Assembly (NCBI RefSeq): GCF_902499125.1
Contig: NZ_CABVPX010000022.1
Span: forward strand, 62,001-126,000
Length of the DNA: 64,000 bases
Source of the DNA: Burkholderia arboris
Lineage (GTDB): Bacteria; Pseudomonadota; Gammaproteobacteria; Burkholderiales; Burkholderiaceae
Reading direction: 5' to 3'
The translations under genes were made by a program, and so were the position numbers. Shown piece by piece: positions 1 through 8,102 of the stretch. The notes beneath the pieces are model-generated. The model had not been told where the DNA came from and searched no databases. It saw only the letters and a list, made by a program, of their open reading frames with translations. Position 1 is the first letter of the stretch. Each line of letters opens with the position of its first letter.

Positions 1-175
1 GCGCTGTCGAACAAGTAAGCGGCCGGGCAGCACGTTGCGCGCGACGGTTCGAGCCGTCGCGGGCGGCGTCCTGCATGGAAAGGAGTGGTTCATGCCCGGC
101 CGTGCGCAAGCGCTTGCCGGGTTCGCGTCGTCGCGGCCGCCTGGCCGTGTGCGGTTTGCCTGAAACAGGCAGGCG

Positions 176-820
176 TCAGCCCAGACCTTCGACGCGGTCG
201 GCGAACAGATCGATGGCGCGCGACACCTGACGCCCGAAATAGCCTGGCCGCTCGCGCTCGTAGGCGCGCAGCAGCGACGTGCATTCGCGCTCGGCCCAGC
301 GCCACACGGGGCCCTGCTTCGCGAATACCGGATGATCCTGCAGCTCGGCCGGGACCGCGTGCTCGTCCTCCCAGCCCCAGAAATAGGCCTGGTAGGTCCG
401 GGCGAACGGCATGCCCAGTTGGTCCGCGACGGTCTCGTCGTGGCGCAGCGTGAAGTCGACGATCTCCTTGCGCGTGTGACCGTCGGCGTCGTGGCGCGCT
501 TCGATCCAGCAGTGATACCGCGCAAGCTGCGACAGATGCCGTGCGGTGCGGCGCCGCTCGCGCGTCGTGCACAGCGCATACAGGTTGCCGGCGCCAAAAT
601 CCATCACTTCGCCGCCCGCGAACGGCCGGTAGGATTTGCCGGTCAACAGCGTCAGCACCTGCGCGCCGACGATCGCATAGTCGGCACAGCGCATGTAGCC
701 GCTGCGCGTCGTCGCCTCCGACACGCTCCGGTGGACGACCTCGTCGATCACGGCGTGCAGCATGGCATCAACCGGTGCCGCCAGGATCGGTGGCTGGCTT
801 GTCGTCGTCACGTGTTGCAT
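176..820 (-). CDS. Hypothetical protein with a Cys-His-Asp arrangement
   Basis: A 214-residue soluble protein without signal peptide or membrane segment. I do not recognise the family with certainty. Visible features are Cys45 in RCADYA at the start of a hydrophobic helix, His103 in YHCWIEA and Asp122 in EIVDFT. This order and spacing recall the Cys-His-Asp triad of transglutaminase/papain-fold proteins, but that is inference. The C-terminal half is rich in Trp and charged residues. The gene stands alone; an AT-rich stretch upstream (about 866-886) may hold its promoter. It could be a DUF2026-like protein; I cannot verify this. Confidence 0.6.
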   Translation of the reverse strand: MQHVTTTSQPPILAAPVDAMLHAVIDEVVHRSVSEATTRSGYMRCADYAIVGAQVLTLLTGKSYRPFAGGEVMDFGAGNLYALCTTRERRRTARHLSQLARYHCWIEARHDADGHTRKEIVDFTLRHDETVADQLGMPFARTYQAYFWGWEDEHAVPAELQDHPVFAKQGPVWRWAERECTSLLRAYERERPGYFGRQVSRAIDLFADRVEGLG

Positions 821-1222
821 GAGGGGGCGAATGCGGATTCAGCGGTTCATCGGTAAAAAACACTCCGCGGCATAATATTACGAATCGTTACGGGAAGCGA
901 AGAAGCGATTGCACAGATTTGTGCGCTTTTGTCGTGCGACGCAGAAACTTGCGCGGGGCGGCCGGCGGACGCGGCGAAACGCGCGGCGCGGCGAATCGAA
1001 CAACCGGGCATCGGCGCCACGCTCGCGGGCGGCTCGAGTCGGGATGCGGAAGATGAAAAGCCGGGCGGCACGACGACGCAGCGCCGGCGGGTGGCGTCGC
1101 CATCGCCTCAATCGGGCATCGCGGCGGTCGGGTCGCATGCGCGACGCCGGTTTTTCTCGCGGCCAACGGGCGGCCGCATGCACACCCTGCGATCACGCGC
1201 CGCGGCACCCGCGCGACGCGCA
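821..1222. other. Intergenic stretch without a supported gene
   Basis: About 400 bases between the upstream side of the hypothetical gene and the 3' end of the DapA-type gene. Open frames here have arginine/alanine-rich translations typical of antisense or GC-rich noncoding DNA, and none has a convincing ribosome binding site. The only structure I see is the AT-rich patch near 866-886, a candidate promoter for the minus-strand gene ending at 176. Confidence 0.5.
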
Positions 1223-2170
1223 TTATGCCCCGGCGATCCGCCGGCGGAAATGTTCGGTTCCGGCCACGATCTTGTCGAGCACCGCATCGAGCGCCCAGAA
1301 TCGCTCACGCACGTCGTAGTCGATCGCTCGGCACTTGATCGACGCGAAGGTGCCGATCCGCTGATGGTAAAGCTTCGCGAGCGCCGGGTAGCCCAGCGCT
1401 TCCGACACGGCCGACACCACCAGGAACGTGGACAGCTCATCGGCCAGCGCCGGATTCGATTCGCCCTGCGTGCGCAGCCACCGGTAGAGATCCGGGTGGA
1501 AGTTGGTGAACACGCCGTTGAAACCGGCGGAACCGGCTTTCATCGCGTCCCATGCAATCGCGGCGTTCGCGTTCAGGATCTTCAGCGGCGACCCCGCGGC
1601 AAGCGCAACCCGCCGCTTCACCGTCGCCAGGTCGCAGCTCACGTCCTTGAGCATCACGAACCGGCCCGTGTCGATGCACGCGCGCAGTTCGTCGTCCGAC
1701 AGCAGCCGCCGGTAAGGCGCCGGACACTCGTACAGGCCGAGCGGGAGATCCGACGGCAGTCGCGCGAGCAGCCGGTGCAGATGGTCGAGCAACGCGGCGC
1801 TGCCCTTGCGTTGCGGATCGAGCCGGTTGGTCACGAGCACGACACCCTGCGCACCCGATTCGGCCGCCGCGCACAGCTCGGCGGCTTGCGCGTCGAGATC
1901 GTCGCTGATGTGCCCGGACGCGACGACCGGCACGCGGCCGGCCACCCGCTCGACCACGAAGCGTGCGAGTTCCGCGCGTTCGGCCAGACTCAGGAACTGC
2001 ATCTCGCTCGATTGCGCGACCGCGAACAACGCATCCGAGCCATGCGCCAGATACCATTCGATGAGCCGCTCGAGCCCGGCGTAGTCGATCGCGCCGGCGT
2101 CGTCGAACGGCGTCAGCATCACCGGCACGATCCCCTCGATGGTCACGTTCGATTGCTGCGGGTGTTGCAT
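1223..2170 (-). CDS. DapA/NanA-family class I aldolase (dihydrodipicolinate synthase-like)
   Basis: A 315-residue TIM-barrel aldolase of the DHDPS/N-acetylneuraminate lyase family, which forms a Schiff base with pyruvate or a 2-oxo acid. The Schiff-base lysine is Lys175 in FVMLKDVSCD and the conserved tyrosine is Tyr147 in GLYECP. A strong ribosome binding site (AGGAAGGAG) precedes the ATG. It is the last gene of a minus-strand run with ribokinase and an MFS carrier, so a role as sugar-acid (2-keto-3-deoxy type) aldolase or dehydratase is more likely than lysine biosynthesis. The exact substrate cannot be read from sequence. Confidence 0.85.
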   Translation of the reverse strand: MQHPQQSNVTIEGIVPVMLTPFDDAGAIDYAGLERLIEWYLAHGSDALFAVAQSSEMQFLSLAERAELARFVVERVAGRVPVVASGHISDDLDAQAAELCAAAESGAQGVVLVTNRLDPQRKGSAALLDHLHRLLARLPSDLPLGLYECPAPYRRLLSDDELRACIDTGRFVMLKDVSCDLATVKRRVALAAGSPLKILNANAAIAWDAMKAGSAGFNGVFTNFHPDLYRWLRTQGESNPALADELSTFLVVSAVSEALGYPALAKLYHQRIGTFASIKCRAIDYDVRERFWALDAVLDKIVAGTEHFRRRIAGA

Positions 2171-2213
2171 CTGTTTCTCCTTCCTTCAGTGAATGCGGAT
2201 GCGGGCTGCGCGC

Positions 2214-3533
2214 TCAAGCCGGCAACGGTCCGGGCGCGGCGTTCGCGGCGTGTTCGGGAATCGGCTTGCGCACCAGCAGCAGGTAGGCCATCGCGCCGGC
2301 GAACGCGATCGCCGCGGCCGTCAGCAGCGCGGGCACGAACGACCACTTCTGCGCAATGATGCCTGTCAGGATCGGCGCAAGCGCGCCGCCGATGAAGCCG
2401 CCGAAATTCTGGATCGCGCCGAGCGACGCGACACGGCTCGGCGGCGCGGCCGCCGTCGCGAGCGCCCACGAGCAGGCCGACGCCGCGTTCGCGAGAAAGA
2501 TCACGACCGAAATGCAGGCGAGCGCGACCGTGTTGCTCTGCACGAGCGCGGCCGGGATCGTGAAGGCGACCATCCCGAGCATCGCGACCACCACCGCGTT
2601 GCGCCGGCTCACGACCGGCGACCGGCTGCGGCGGGTCACCAGATCCGACAGCCAGCCGGCGACCAGCGAGCCGACGAACCCGCACAGGAACGGCACCGAC
2701 GCGGCGAATCCGGTGCGGATCAGGCTCATGTGCCGCTCCATCGTCAGGTAACCGGGCAGCCAGGTCAGGTAGACCCAGTTCAGGTACACGGAGCCGAAGA
2801 AGCCGATCAGCATCCCCCAGGTCGTGCCGTGCGAGAACAGGCTGCGCCATTCGGCGAAGGTCAGTTTCGGCGCCGCGACGACGCTTTGCGCATCGGCATC
2901 GAGATAGCTGCGTTCGGCGGCGGACAGTTGCGCGCGCACCGGATCGCGATACAGCGCGAACCACACGACGGCGACGACGAGGCCGAGTGCGCCGGTCGCG
3001 ACGAACGCCCAGCGCCAGTCGAACGATGCGACGAGAATCGACAGCAGCAGCGGCGCAAGCGCGGTGCCGAGCGGCGACGCCGCGTTGAAAATGCCGGTCG
3101 GCGTGCCGCGCGCGCGCAGCGGAAACCAGTTGCTCACCACGCGCGCGGCCGACGGGAACTGCGGCGCCTCGCCGATGCCGAGCACGATGCGCGCGACGAT
3201 GAACCAGCCGAACGTCGACACGATGCCGCCCGCCGCCTGCGCGAACGACCAGACGATCAGCCCGATGCCGAGCAGCCGGCGCGGGCCGATGCGATCGACG
3301 AGCCCGCCGACCGGAAACTGGCACAGCGCATAGCTCCATGAGAACGCGGACAGCAGCAGCCCCATCTGCGCGAGCGACAGGCCGAGATCGCCGCGAATCG
3401 CCGAACTCGCGACGGCCAGCGTGCCGCGATCGAGATAGTTGACGATCCCGCTCGCCATCAACAGCGCGAGCGCGATGCGTTGTCCGCGCCGGATGCGTGG
3501 CGGCGCGGGCGGAACAGGTTGGTTTTCGTTCAT
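2214..3533 (-). CDS. MFS transporter, anion:cation symporter (ACS) type
   Basis: A roughly 439-residue major facilitator with twelve predicted membrane segments. The signature between helices 2 and 3 is DRIGPRR. It resembles the ACS family, which imports hexuronates, aldonates and related organic anions by H+ symport. I chose the second ATG (3533) because GGAGACAACCGAC lies just before it; the ATG at 3548 lacks a Shine-Dalgarno sequence. The gene sits between ribokinase (upstream) and the DapA-type aldolase (downstream, 43-base gap), so it probably carries the substrate of that pathway. Confidence 0.85.
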   Translation of the reverse strand: MNENQPVPPAPPRIRRGQRIALALLMASGIVNYLDRGTLAVASSAIRGDLGLSLAQMGLLLSAFSWSYALCQFPVGGLVDRIGPRRLLGIGLIVWSFAQAAGGIVSTFGWFIVARIVLGIGEAPQFPSAARVVSNWFPLRARGTPTGIFNAASPLGTALAPLLLSILVASFDWRWAFVATGALGLVVAVVWFALYRDPVRAQLSAAERSYLDADAQSVVAAPKLTFAEWRSLFSHGTTWGMLIGFFGSVYLNWVYLTWLPGYLTMERHMSLIRTGFAASVPFLCGFVGSLVAGWLSDLVTRRSRSPVVSRRNAVVVAMLGMVAFTIPAALVQSNTVALACISVVIFLANAASACSWALATAAAPPSRVASLGAIQNFGGFIGGALAPILTGIIAQKWSFVPALLTAAAIAFAGAMAYLLLVRKPIPEHAANAAPGPLPA

Positions 3534-3593
3534 GTCGGTTGTCTCCATGTCACTGGCATCGGCCGGTTCCGGCCGTTCCGTCGTCTGCGGAAT

Positions 3594-4520
3594 TCAGGTA
3601 TCCAGACGGATCACTTCGTCGCGCGTCGGGATCGAGCTTTGCGCGCCGTGGCGCGTGACGCTGATCGCGGCCGCACGCTGGCCGAAGCCGATCGCGTCGT
3701 CCATCGATGCGCCGCCGGCGCGCGCGGCCGCGAACCCGCCGACGAACGTGTCGCCGGCCGCGGTCGTATCGACGGCCACCACCGCCATCGCCCGATGGCG
3801 GCCGTTCCCCGCGCTGCCGCGCCAGCAGACGCCGCGCGCGCCGAGCGTGACCAGCACGTTGCCGACGCCCTTCGCGCACAGTGCATCGGCGGCGCGCACG
3901 GCCGACGCATCGTCGCCGACGGCGATGCCGGTCAGCGATTCGGCTTCGGTTTCGTTGACGACGAGGTAGTCGACCCGCGCCAGCAACGCGTCGAACAGCG
4001 GCTGCGCGGGTGCTGGGTTGAGCAGCACCGGCGTGCGGTGCGCACTGGCACAGGCAATCGCGCGCGCGACTGTCGCGACCGGCACTTCGAGCTGGCACAC
4101 GAGCAGCGCGGCCGCGGCGATCGCGTCGCGCGCCGCGTCGATCCGGCCGGCATCGAGACGCGCATTCGCACCAGGCACGACGACGATGCTGTTCGCACCG
4201 CCTTCGTCGACCGTGATCGTCGCCACGCCGGTCGCCGTACCGTCGATCCGGTGCAGGTGCGTCACGTCGATGCGCTCCGCCGCGAGCGCGCCGTGCAGGC
4301 GTGCCCCGAACGCGTCGTCGCCGACGCAGCCGATCATCGCGACCGATGCGCCCAGGCGCGCGGCCGCGACGGCCTGGTTCGCCCCCTTGCCGCCGTGAAC
4401 GGTCTGGAATGCCGTGCCGAGCAGCGTCTCGCCCGGCACCGGCAGGCGCGGCGCGCGCGTGACGAGGTCGATGTTGACGCTGCCGACGACAGCGATACGC
4501 GGTGAAGTGGTGTCGTTCAT
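3594..4520 (-). CDS. rbsK: Ribokinase (PfkB family)
   Basis: A 308-residue PfkB-family carbohydrate kinase. The substrate motif GGKGANQA is at residues 43-50 and the C-terminal catalytic motif is DTTAAGDTFVGGF, in which the second Asp is the usual base. Length and motifs fit ribokinase, which phosphorylates D-ribose at O5, but neighbouring genes (aldolase and ACS carrier rather than an ABC ribose importer) leave room for another pentose or deoxysugar. It is the first gene of the run and is divergent from a LacI regulator. A LacI-type palindrome lies only four bases before the start codon, where a ribosome binding site would normally be. Confidence 0.85.
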   Translation of the reverse strand: MNDTTSPRIAVVGSVNIDLVTRAPRLPVPGETLLGTAFQTVHGGKGANQAVAAARLGASVAMIGCVGDDAFGARLHGALAAERIDVTHLHRIDGTATGVATITVDEGGANSIVVVPGANARLDAGRIDAARDAIAAAALLVCQLEVPVATVARAIACASAHRTPVLLNPAPAQPLFDALLARVDYLVVNETEAESLTGIAVGDDASAVRAADALCAKGVGNVLVTLGARGVCWRGSAGNGRHRAMAVVAVDTTAAGDTFVGGFAAARAGGASMDDAIGFGQRAAAISVTRHGAQSSIPTRDEVIRLDT

Positions 4521-4524
4521 GCTT

Positions 4525-4544
4525 GAATGTAATCGCTTACATTC
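4525..4544. promoter_or_regulatory. LacI-family operator, next to rbsK start
   Basis: GAATGTAATCGCTTACATTC is a 20-base near-perfect palindrome around a central CG, the typical form of a LacI/GalR-family operator. It sits immediately upstream of the ribokinase start codon, in the intergenic region shared with the divergent LacI gene, so a bound repressor would block initiation of the rbsK-MFS-aldolase run. Confidence 0.75.
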
Positions 4545-4633
4545 GAGACCGACAAAATGGCCGAAGAGGCCGTCGTCTCTGAAAATTTCGCGATGCGGGT
4601 GGAATCCATGTCTGACATAATACGAAGCAGCAA

Positions 4634-4652
4634 GAAGATAGCGCTTACATTC
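4634..4652. promoter_or_regulatory. Second, degenerate LacI-type half-site
   Basis: GCGCTTACATTC repeats the right half of the palindrome at 4525-4544, while the left half is degenerate. It lies about 108 bases from the first operator (centre to centre) and about 115 bases upstream of the lacI-type start codon. It could be an auxiliary site for DNA looping or for autoregulation. Confidence 0.4.
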
Positions 4653-4761
4653 TCACAGGATCGAATGCGGATGCAAGCGGGACCACCATGAATCGAGGGT
4701 AAACAATGACGCGACTGGCCACGCACGCCGCCGGCAGGCCCACCCCGCCGGGAGACAGCCG

Positions 4762-5847
4762 ATGAGCACGCCTCCGTCCCGCGGTGGCGCGTCGCGGGCA
4801 CGCCGCGGCAGCGGTCGCTCGGTGCTCGGCGATGTCGCGAAACTGGCCGGCGTGTCGACCGCGACCGTCTCGCGCGTGTACAACGATCCCGGCAAGGTAT
4901 CGGCCGACGTGCAGCAGCGCGTACGTGACGCGGCGCGCGCACTGAACTGGATTCCGAATGCAGCCGGCCGCGCGCTCGCGTCCACGCGCACGCACATCAC
5001 CGGCGCGATCATTCCGACGCTCGACGACCAGGTGTTCGCATCGCAGGTCGCGGGCATGCAGACGGTCATGGCCGAGCACGGCATCACGCTGTTCCTCGGC
5101 TGCTCGAACTACGATCCCGCGCAGGCACTCGCGCAGGTGCGCGCGATGCTGTCGCGCGGCGTGGAGGCCGTGTCGCTGGTCGGCGAAGCGTATCCGCCGG
5201 AACTGTTCGAACTCCTGGCGTTGCATCGCGTGCCGTACGTCGTCACCTATGCGTATCGCGACGACAGCCCGCACTGCTGCATCGGCTTCGACAACCGCGC
5301 GGCGTTCGCACGGCTCACCACGCACCTGCTCGACCTCGGTCACCGCGATTTCGCGATCATCATGCAGCCGTCGGCGGACAACGACCGCGTGCAGGCCCGC
5401 CTGCGCGGCATTCACGACACGCTGGCCGCGCACGGGCTCGCGGTGCGCCCCGTGCATCAGCACGAAGGGGCGGCCACGATCGCGTTCGGGCGGGCGAGCC
5501 TGCGCGCGATCGCGGCGCGCGATGCGGCGACGCGGCCGACCGCCGTGATCTGCGGCAATGACGCACTCGCTCTCGGTGCGTTGCTCGAAGCGCAGGCGCT
5601 CGGCATCGACGTGCCCGCGCAATTGTCGATCACCGGGTTCGACGACATCGCGCTCGCACGCGAGATCCAGCCGCCGCTGACGACGATGTGGGTCGACACC
5701 GACGCGATCGGGCGCCAGGCCGCGCGTGCGTTGCTCGACGCGCTCGAGAACGGCGCCACGGGGCCCGGCTGTGCCGTCCTGCCCGAGTTGCGCATGCGGG
5801 AATCGGCCGCGCCGCCGGCGCAGGTGCGTGCAACGCGCAAGACGTGA
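4762..5847 (+). CDS. LacI-family transcriptional regulator
   Basis: A 361-residue regulator. The N-terminal HTH with hinge helix is at about residues 21-65 (VLGDVAKLAGVSTATVSRVY, then the NAAGRALAS region). It is followed by a periplasmic-binding-protein-like sensor domain with the family motif GFDDIALA near the C-terminus. GGGAGAC precedes the ATG. It is divergent from the ribokinase operon, and the intergenic region carries a LacI-type palindrome, so it very probably represses that operon and responds to its sugar or a phosphorylated intermediate. It has an unusually long basic N-terminal extension of about 20 residues. Confidence 0.9.
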   Translation: MSTPPSRGGASRARRGSGRSVLGDVAKLAGVSTATVSRVYNDPGKVSADVQQRVRDAARALNWIPNAAGRALASTRTHITGAIIPTLDDQVFASQVAGMQTVMAEHGITLFLGCSNYDPAQALAQVRAMLSRGVEAVSLVGEAYPPELFELLALHRVPYVVTYAYRDDSPHCCIGFDNRAAFARLTTHLLDLGHRDFAIIMQPSADNDRVQARLRGIHDTLAAHGLAVRPVHQHEGAATIAFGRASLRAIAARDAATRPTAVICGNDALALGALLEAQALGIDVPAQLSITGFDDIALAREIQPPLTTMWVDTDAIGRQAARALLDALENGATGPGCAVLPELRMRESAAPPAQVRATRKT

Positions 5848-5872
5848 AGAAGTGCCGGGCGGCGGCGCCTGC

Positions 5873-6943
5873 TTACTGCATCACGTCGACCGGCAGCGTC
5901 TTGTCGAGCGTGTCGCGCCACGCGTTGATCGTCTTCGGCACGGTTTTCTTCCACGCCGGCACGTTCGAGTAGTAGCGCATCCGGACGTTGTTCCTTGCAT
6001 CGAACACGAGCAGCCCGATCCACAGATCGGCGCCGCGGCGCATCACGATCGCCGCGTTCGTCGTCGCAATGCCGCGCACCCAGTACGACGTCACGTGTGC
6101 GTTGAGCCCATCGAGATCCTTCTCGTCGGCGCTGTCGTTCACCATGTCGACGAGCGTCTGATAATCGGCGCCGAGCAGCTTGTGCGCGGTCGCGTTCTGC
6201 TGCGCATCGGCGACGACCTTGAGGCTCAGCAGGTCGGCAGGCGGCCTGGCCCGGGACTGCGCGGCGCTCACGTAGTCGCCTGCGTACATGACGCCCGCGC
6301 CGGCGCCGCAGTCGAAATCGGCGCCTTGTTGCGTGACGCGGATACGCCCGCCCTTCCGTTCGAAATCGAGCCGGCACTTGTCCTTGCGGTAGGTACCGCT
6401 GTCGCCGTGCAGCACGATGTCGCCGTCAAGCCCGCCGGTATTCGCGCCGTTATTGGCCCCCAGCTCGAAATGCAGGCGCGGCGCCGTGCCGGTCAACGTC
6501 AGCACGCCGCCGAACGACGGGTTGTCGCTCGTCATGTACCACGTCTGCTGCCAGCGGTCGGCGGCCAGCGGCGTACCGTTCAGGCTGGCGAGCCGTTCGC
6601 GGTAGCGATCGCCGAGACACGACGCGTCGCTGCCGCACTGGTCGCGCTGCTTGAGCCACTTCAACTGCGCGGCCTTCAGCGCGGCCGTATCGCCGCCCTT
6701 TGCGAGCGCCCTCTTCCACGCGGCCGACAGGTCGCCGTCGAGCTTCGACAGCGCGGCATCCGCGCAGATCGTCTTCTCGGTCGGCGAAGCGGCCTTCGCG
6801 CAGTCGAAACCGGCCGCGTGCGCGGCAACCGGCAGCAGCGCCAGCAGCGCAGCCGCCGCGACAGATGGCAGGCGCGTGCGTCGCTTGTCGGATGCGGAAA
6901 TCGCGGCGTGTTCGCGCGTATTCGATCGGTTCTGGATGGTCAT
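5873..6943 (-). CDS. Exported protein with LprI-like (DUF1311) domain
   Basis: About 356 residues. The N-terminus has basic residues followed by a hydrophobic stretch and the cleavage-like motif AHAAGFDC, so it is probably secreted to the periplasm. After the signal peptide comes a cysteine-bearing segment (GFDCAKAASPTEKTIC, then CGSDASCLGDRY) typical of the lysozyme-inhibitor LprI N-terminal family. The remaining 250 residues are of unknown fold. I chose the ATG at 6943; a GTG at 6970 in frame is an alternative. The gene converges with the LacI gene across a 25-base gap. Confidence 0.65.
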   Translation of the reverse strand: MTIQNRSNTREHAAISASDKRRTRLPSVAAAALLALLPVAAHAAGFDCAKAASPTEKTICADAALSKLDGDLSAAWKRALAKGGDTAALKAAQLKWLKQRDQCGSDASCLGDRYRERLASLNGTPLAADRWQQTWYMTSDNPSFGGVLTLTGTAPRLHFELGANNGANTGGLDGDIVLHGDSGTYRKDKCRLDFERKGGRIRVTQQGADFDCGAGAGVMYAGDYVSAAQSRARPPADLLSLKVVADAQQNATAHKLLGADYQTLVDMVNDSADEKDLDGLNAHVTSYWVRGIATTNAAIVMRRGADLWIGLLVFDARNNVRMRYYSNVPAWKKTVPKTINAWRDTLDKTLPVDVMQ

Positions 6944-7073
6944 CGGCTTGATCGTCGCAGGGTCGCGCACCTGTAGAAGCTACCTGCGCGCGACAGTCGA
7001 GGTAAAAACGCCCGGCCCGGCATGCAGCGCATGCCACTGCCCGCCGAAGCGTAACCCGAATGCGCGACGCCGA

Positions 7074-8102
7074 TCAATCGACGTTCGATGTCATTGCAAC
7101 CGCTTCCGCAGCCACGCTGCATTGCACGATACCGTCGCGTAACTCGGCTTCCGTCGCATGATCGAAGATCCCGATGAACACCATCGCGCCATCCCCTTCG
7201 TGCGGCGCCAGCCCTTCGTCTTCCATCGACGAGAACCGGATGCGCCGCGCGGCGACCTGGCACACGCGCGTGGCGACCGCACCGGCCGCGTCGGCCACGC
7301 GCACGATGCCTTTCGCGCGCAGGATCGTGCGCGGCAATGCTTTCAGCCATGCACGCAACCGCGCCTTGTCGAGTACGTCCGGCACGGCGACGGCGAGGCT
7401 TGCGAACGCCGGCATCGCGTCATGACCGATCGGCCGGTGCAAGCGCGCGATACCGCCCGGCAACGCGCAGCGATCAGGCACGGCCGTGTCGAACAGCAGC
7501 GCGAGCGGAATCTCGCCCGCCCGTGCCGCAACGACGACATCGGTCGGCGCGCACGCGCGCACGTCGTCGAGCACCGCATCGCGCCGTTCCGGTGCGACCA
7601 GGTCGAGCTTGGTCACGACGATCGCGCCGGCGCCGTCGAGCTGGCGCTGCGCCATCGCACCGACGAGCGGATCGGCCAGCGTGTCGCGCCACGCGAGCGC
7701 GTCGGCGACGACGAGCACCGACGTCAGCCGGAACGCCCCGTTCAGCAGTCCGATCTGCGCGATCTTCGCGGGATCGGCCACGCCGCTCGCCTCGACGAGC
7801 AGCAGTTCGGGCCGCACGTCGCGCGTCGCGACGCGCGTCAGCGCATCGACAAGTGCGCCGCCGATCGTGCAGCAGATGCAGCCGTTGTCGAGTTCGATCA
7901 CGTCGTCGCCGCGCGCGCGTACGAGCCGCGCGTCGATGTTCACCGCACCGAAGTCGTTGACGAGCACCGCGATGCGCCGGCCATGCGGCGCCTGCAGGAT
8001 CGCGTTGACGAGCGTCGTCTTGCCCGCGCCGAGATAGCCGCCGATCACCGCGAGGTCGATCGGTGCAGGCGCGGGCGCGGCCATTGCAGCGCGCGCGCTC
8101 AT
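7074..8102 (-). CDS. CobW/G3E-family GTPase metallochaperone
   Basis: A 342-residue G3E GTPase. The Walker A motif GYLGAGKT is at about 22-29, the metal-binding CICC motif (Cys75, Cys77, Cys78) is intact, and the guanine-specificity motif is TKLD. Proteins of this class deliver Zn or Co to client metalloenzymes. Its ATG overlaps the stop codon of the upstream amidohydrolase gene (ATGA, 8099-8102), implying translational coupling. The likely client is that amidohydrolase, which needs divalent metal; this is inference from context. The same frame stays open for a long way upstream, but that part is antisense to other genes and is not coding. Confidence 0.88.
   Translation of the reverse strand: MSARAAMAAPAPAPIDLAVIGGYLGAGKTTLVNAILQAPHGRRIAVLVNDFGAVNIDARLVRARGDDVIELDNGCICCTIGGALVDALTRVATRDVRPELLLVEASGVADPAKIAQIGLLNGAFRLTSVLVVADALAWRDTLADPLVGAMAQRQLDGAGAIVVTKLDLVAPERRDAVLDDVRACAPTDVVVAARAGEIPLALLFDTAVPDRCALPGGIARLHRPIGHDAMPAFASLAVAVPDVLDKARLRAWLKALPRTILRAKGIVRVADAAGAVATRVCQVAARRIRFSSMEDEGLAPHEGDGAMVFIGIFDHATEAELRDGIVQCSVAAEAVAMTSNVD

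Noticed and set aside
929..2359. A 476-codon plus-strand open frame
   Set aside because: Antisense to the DapA-type gene with low-complexity Arg-rich translation. The minus-strand gene has catalytic residues and a strong ribosome binding site.
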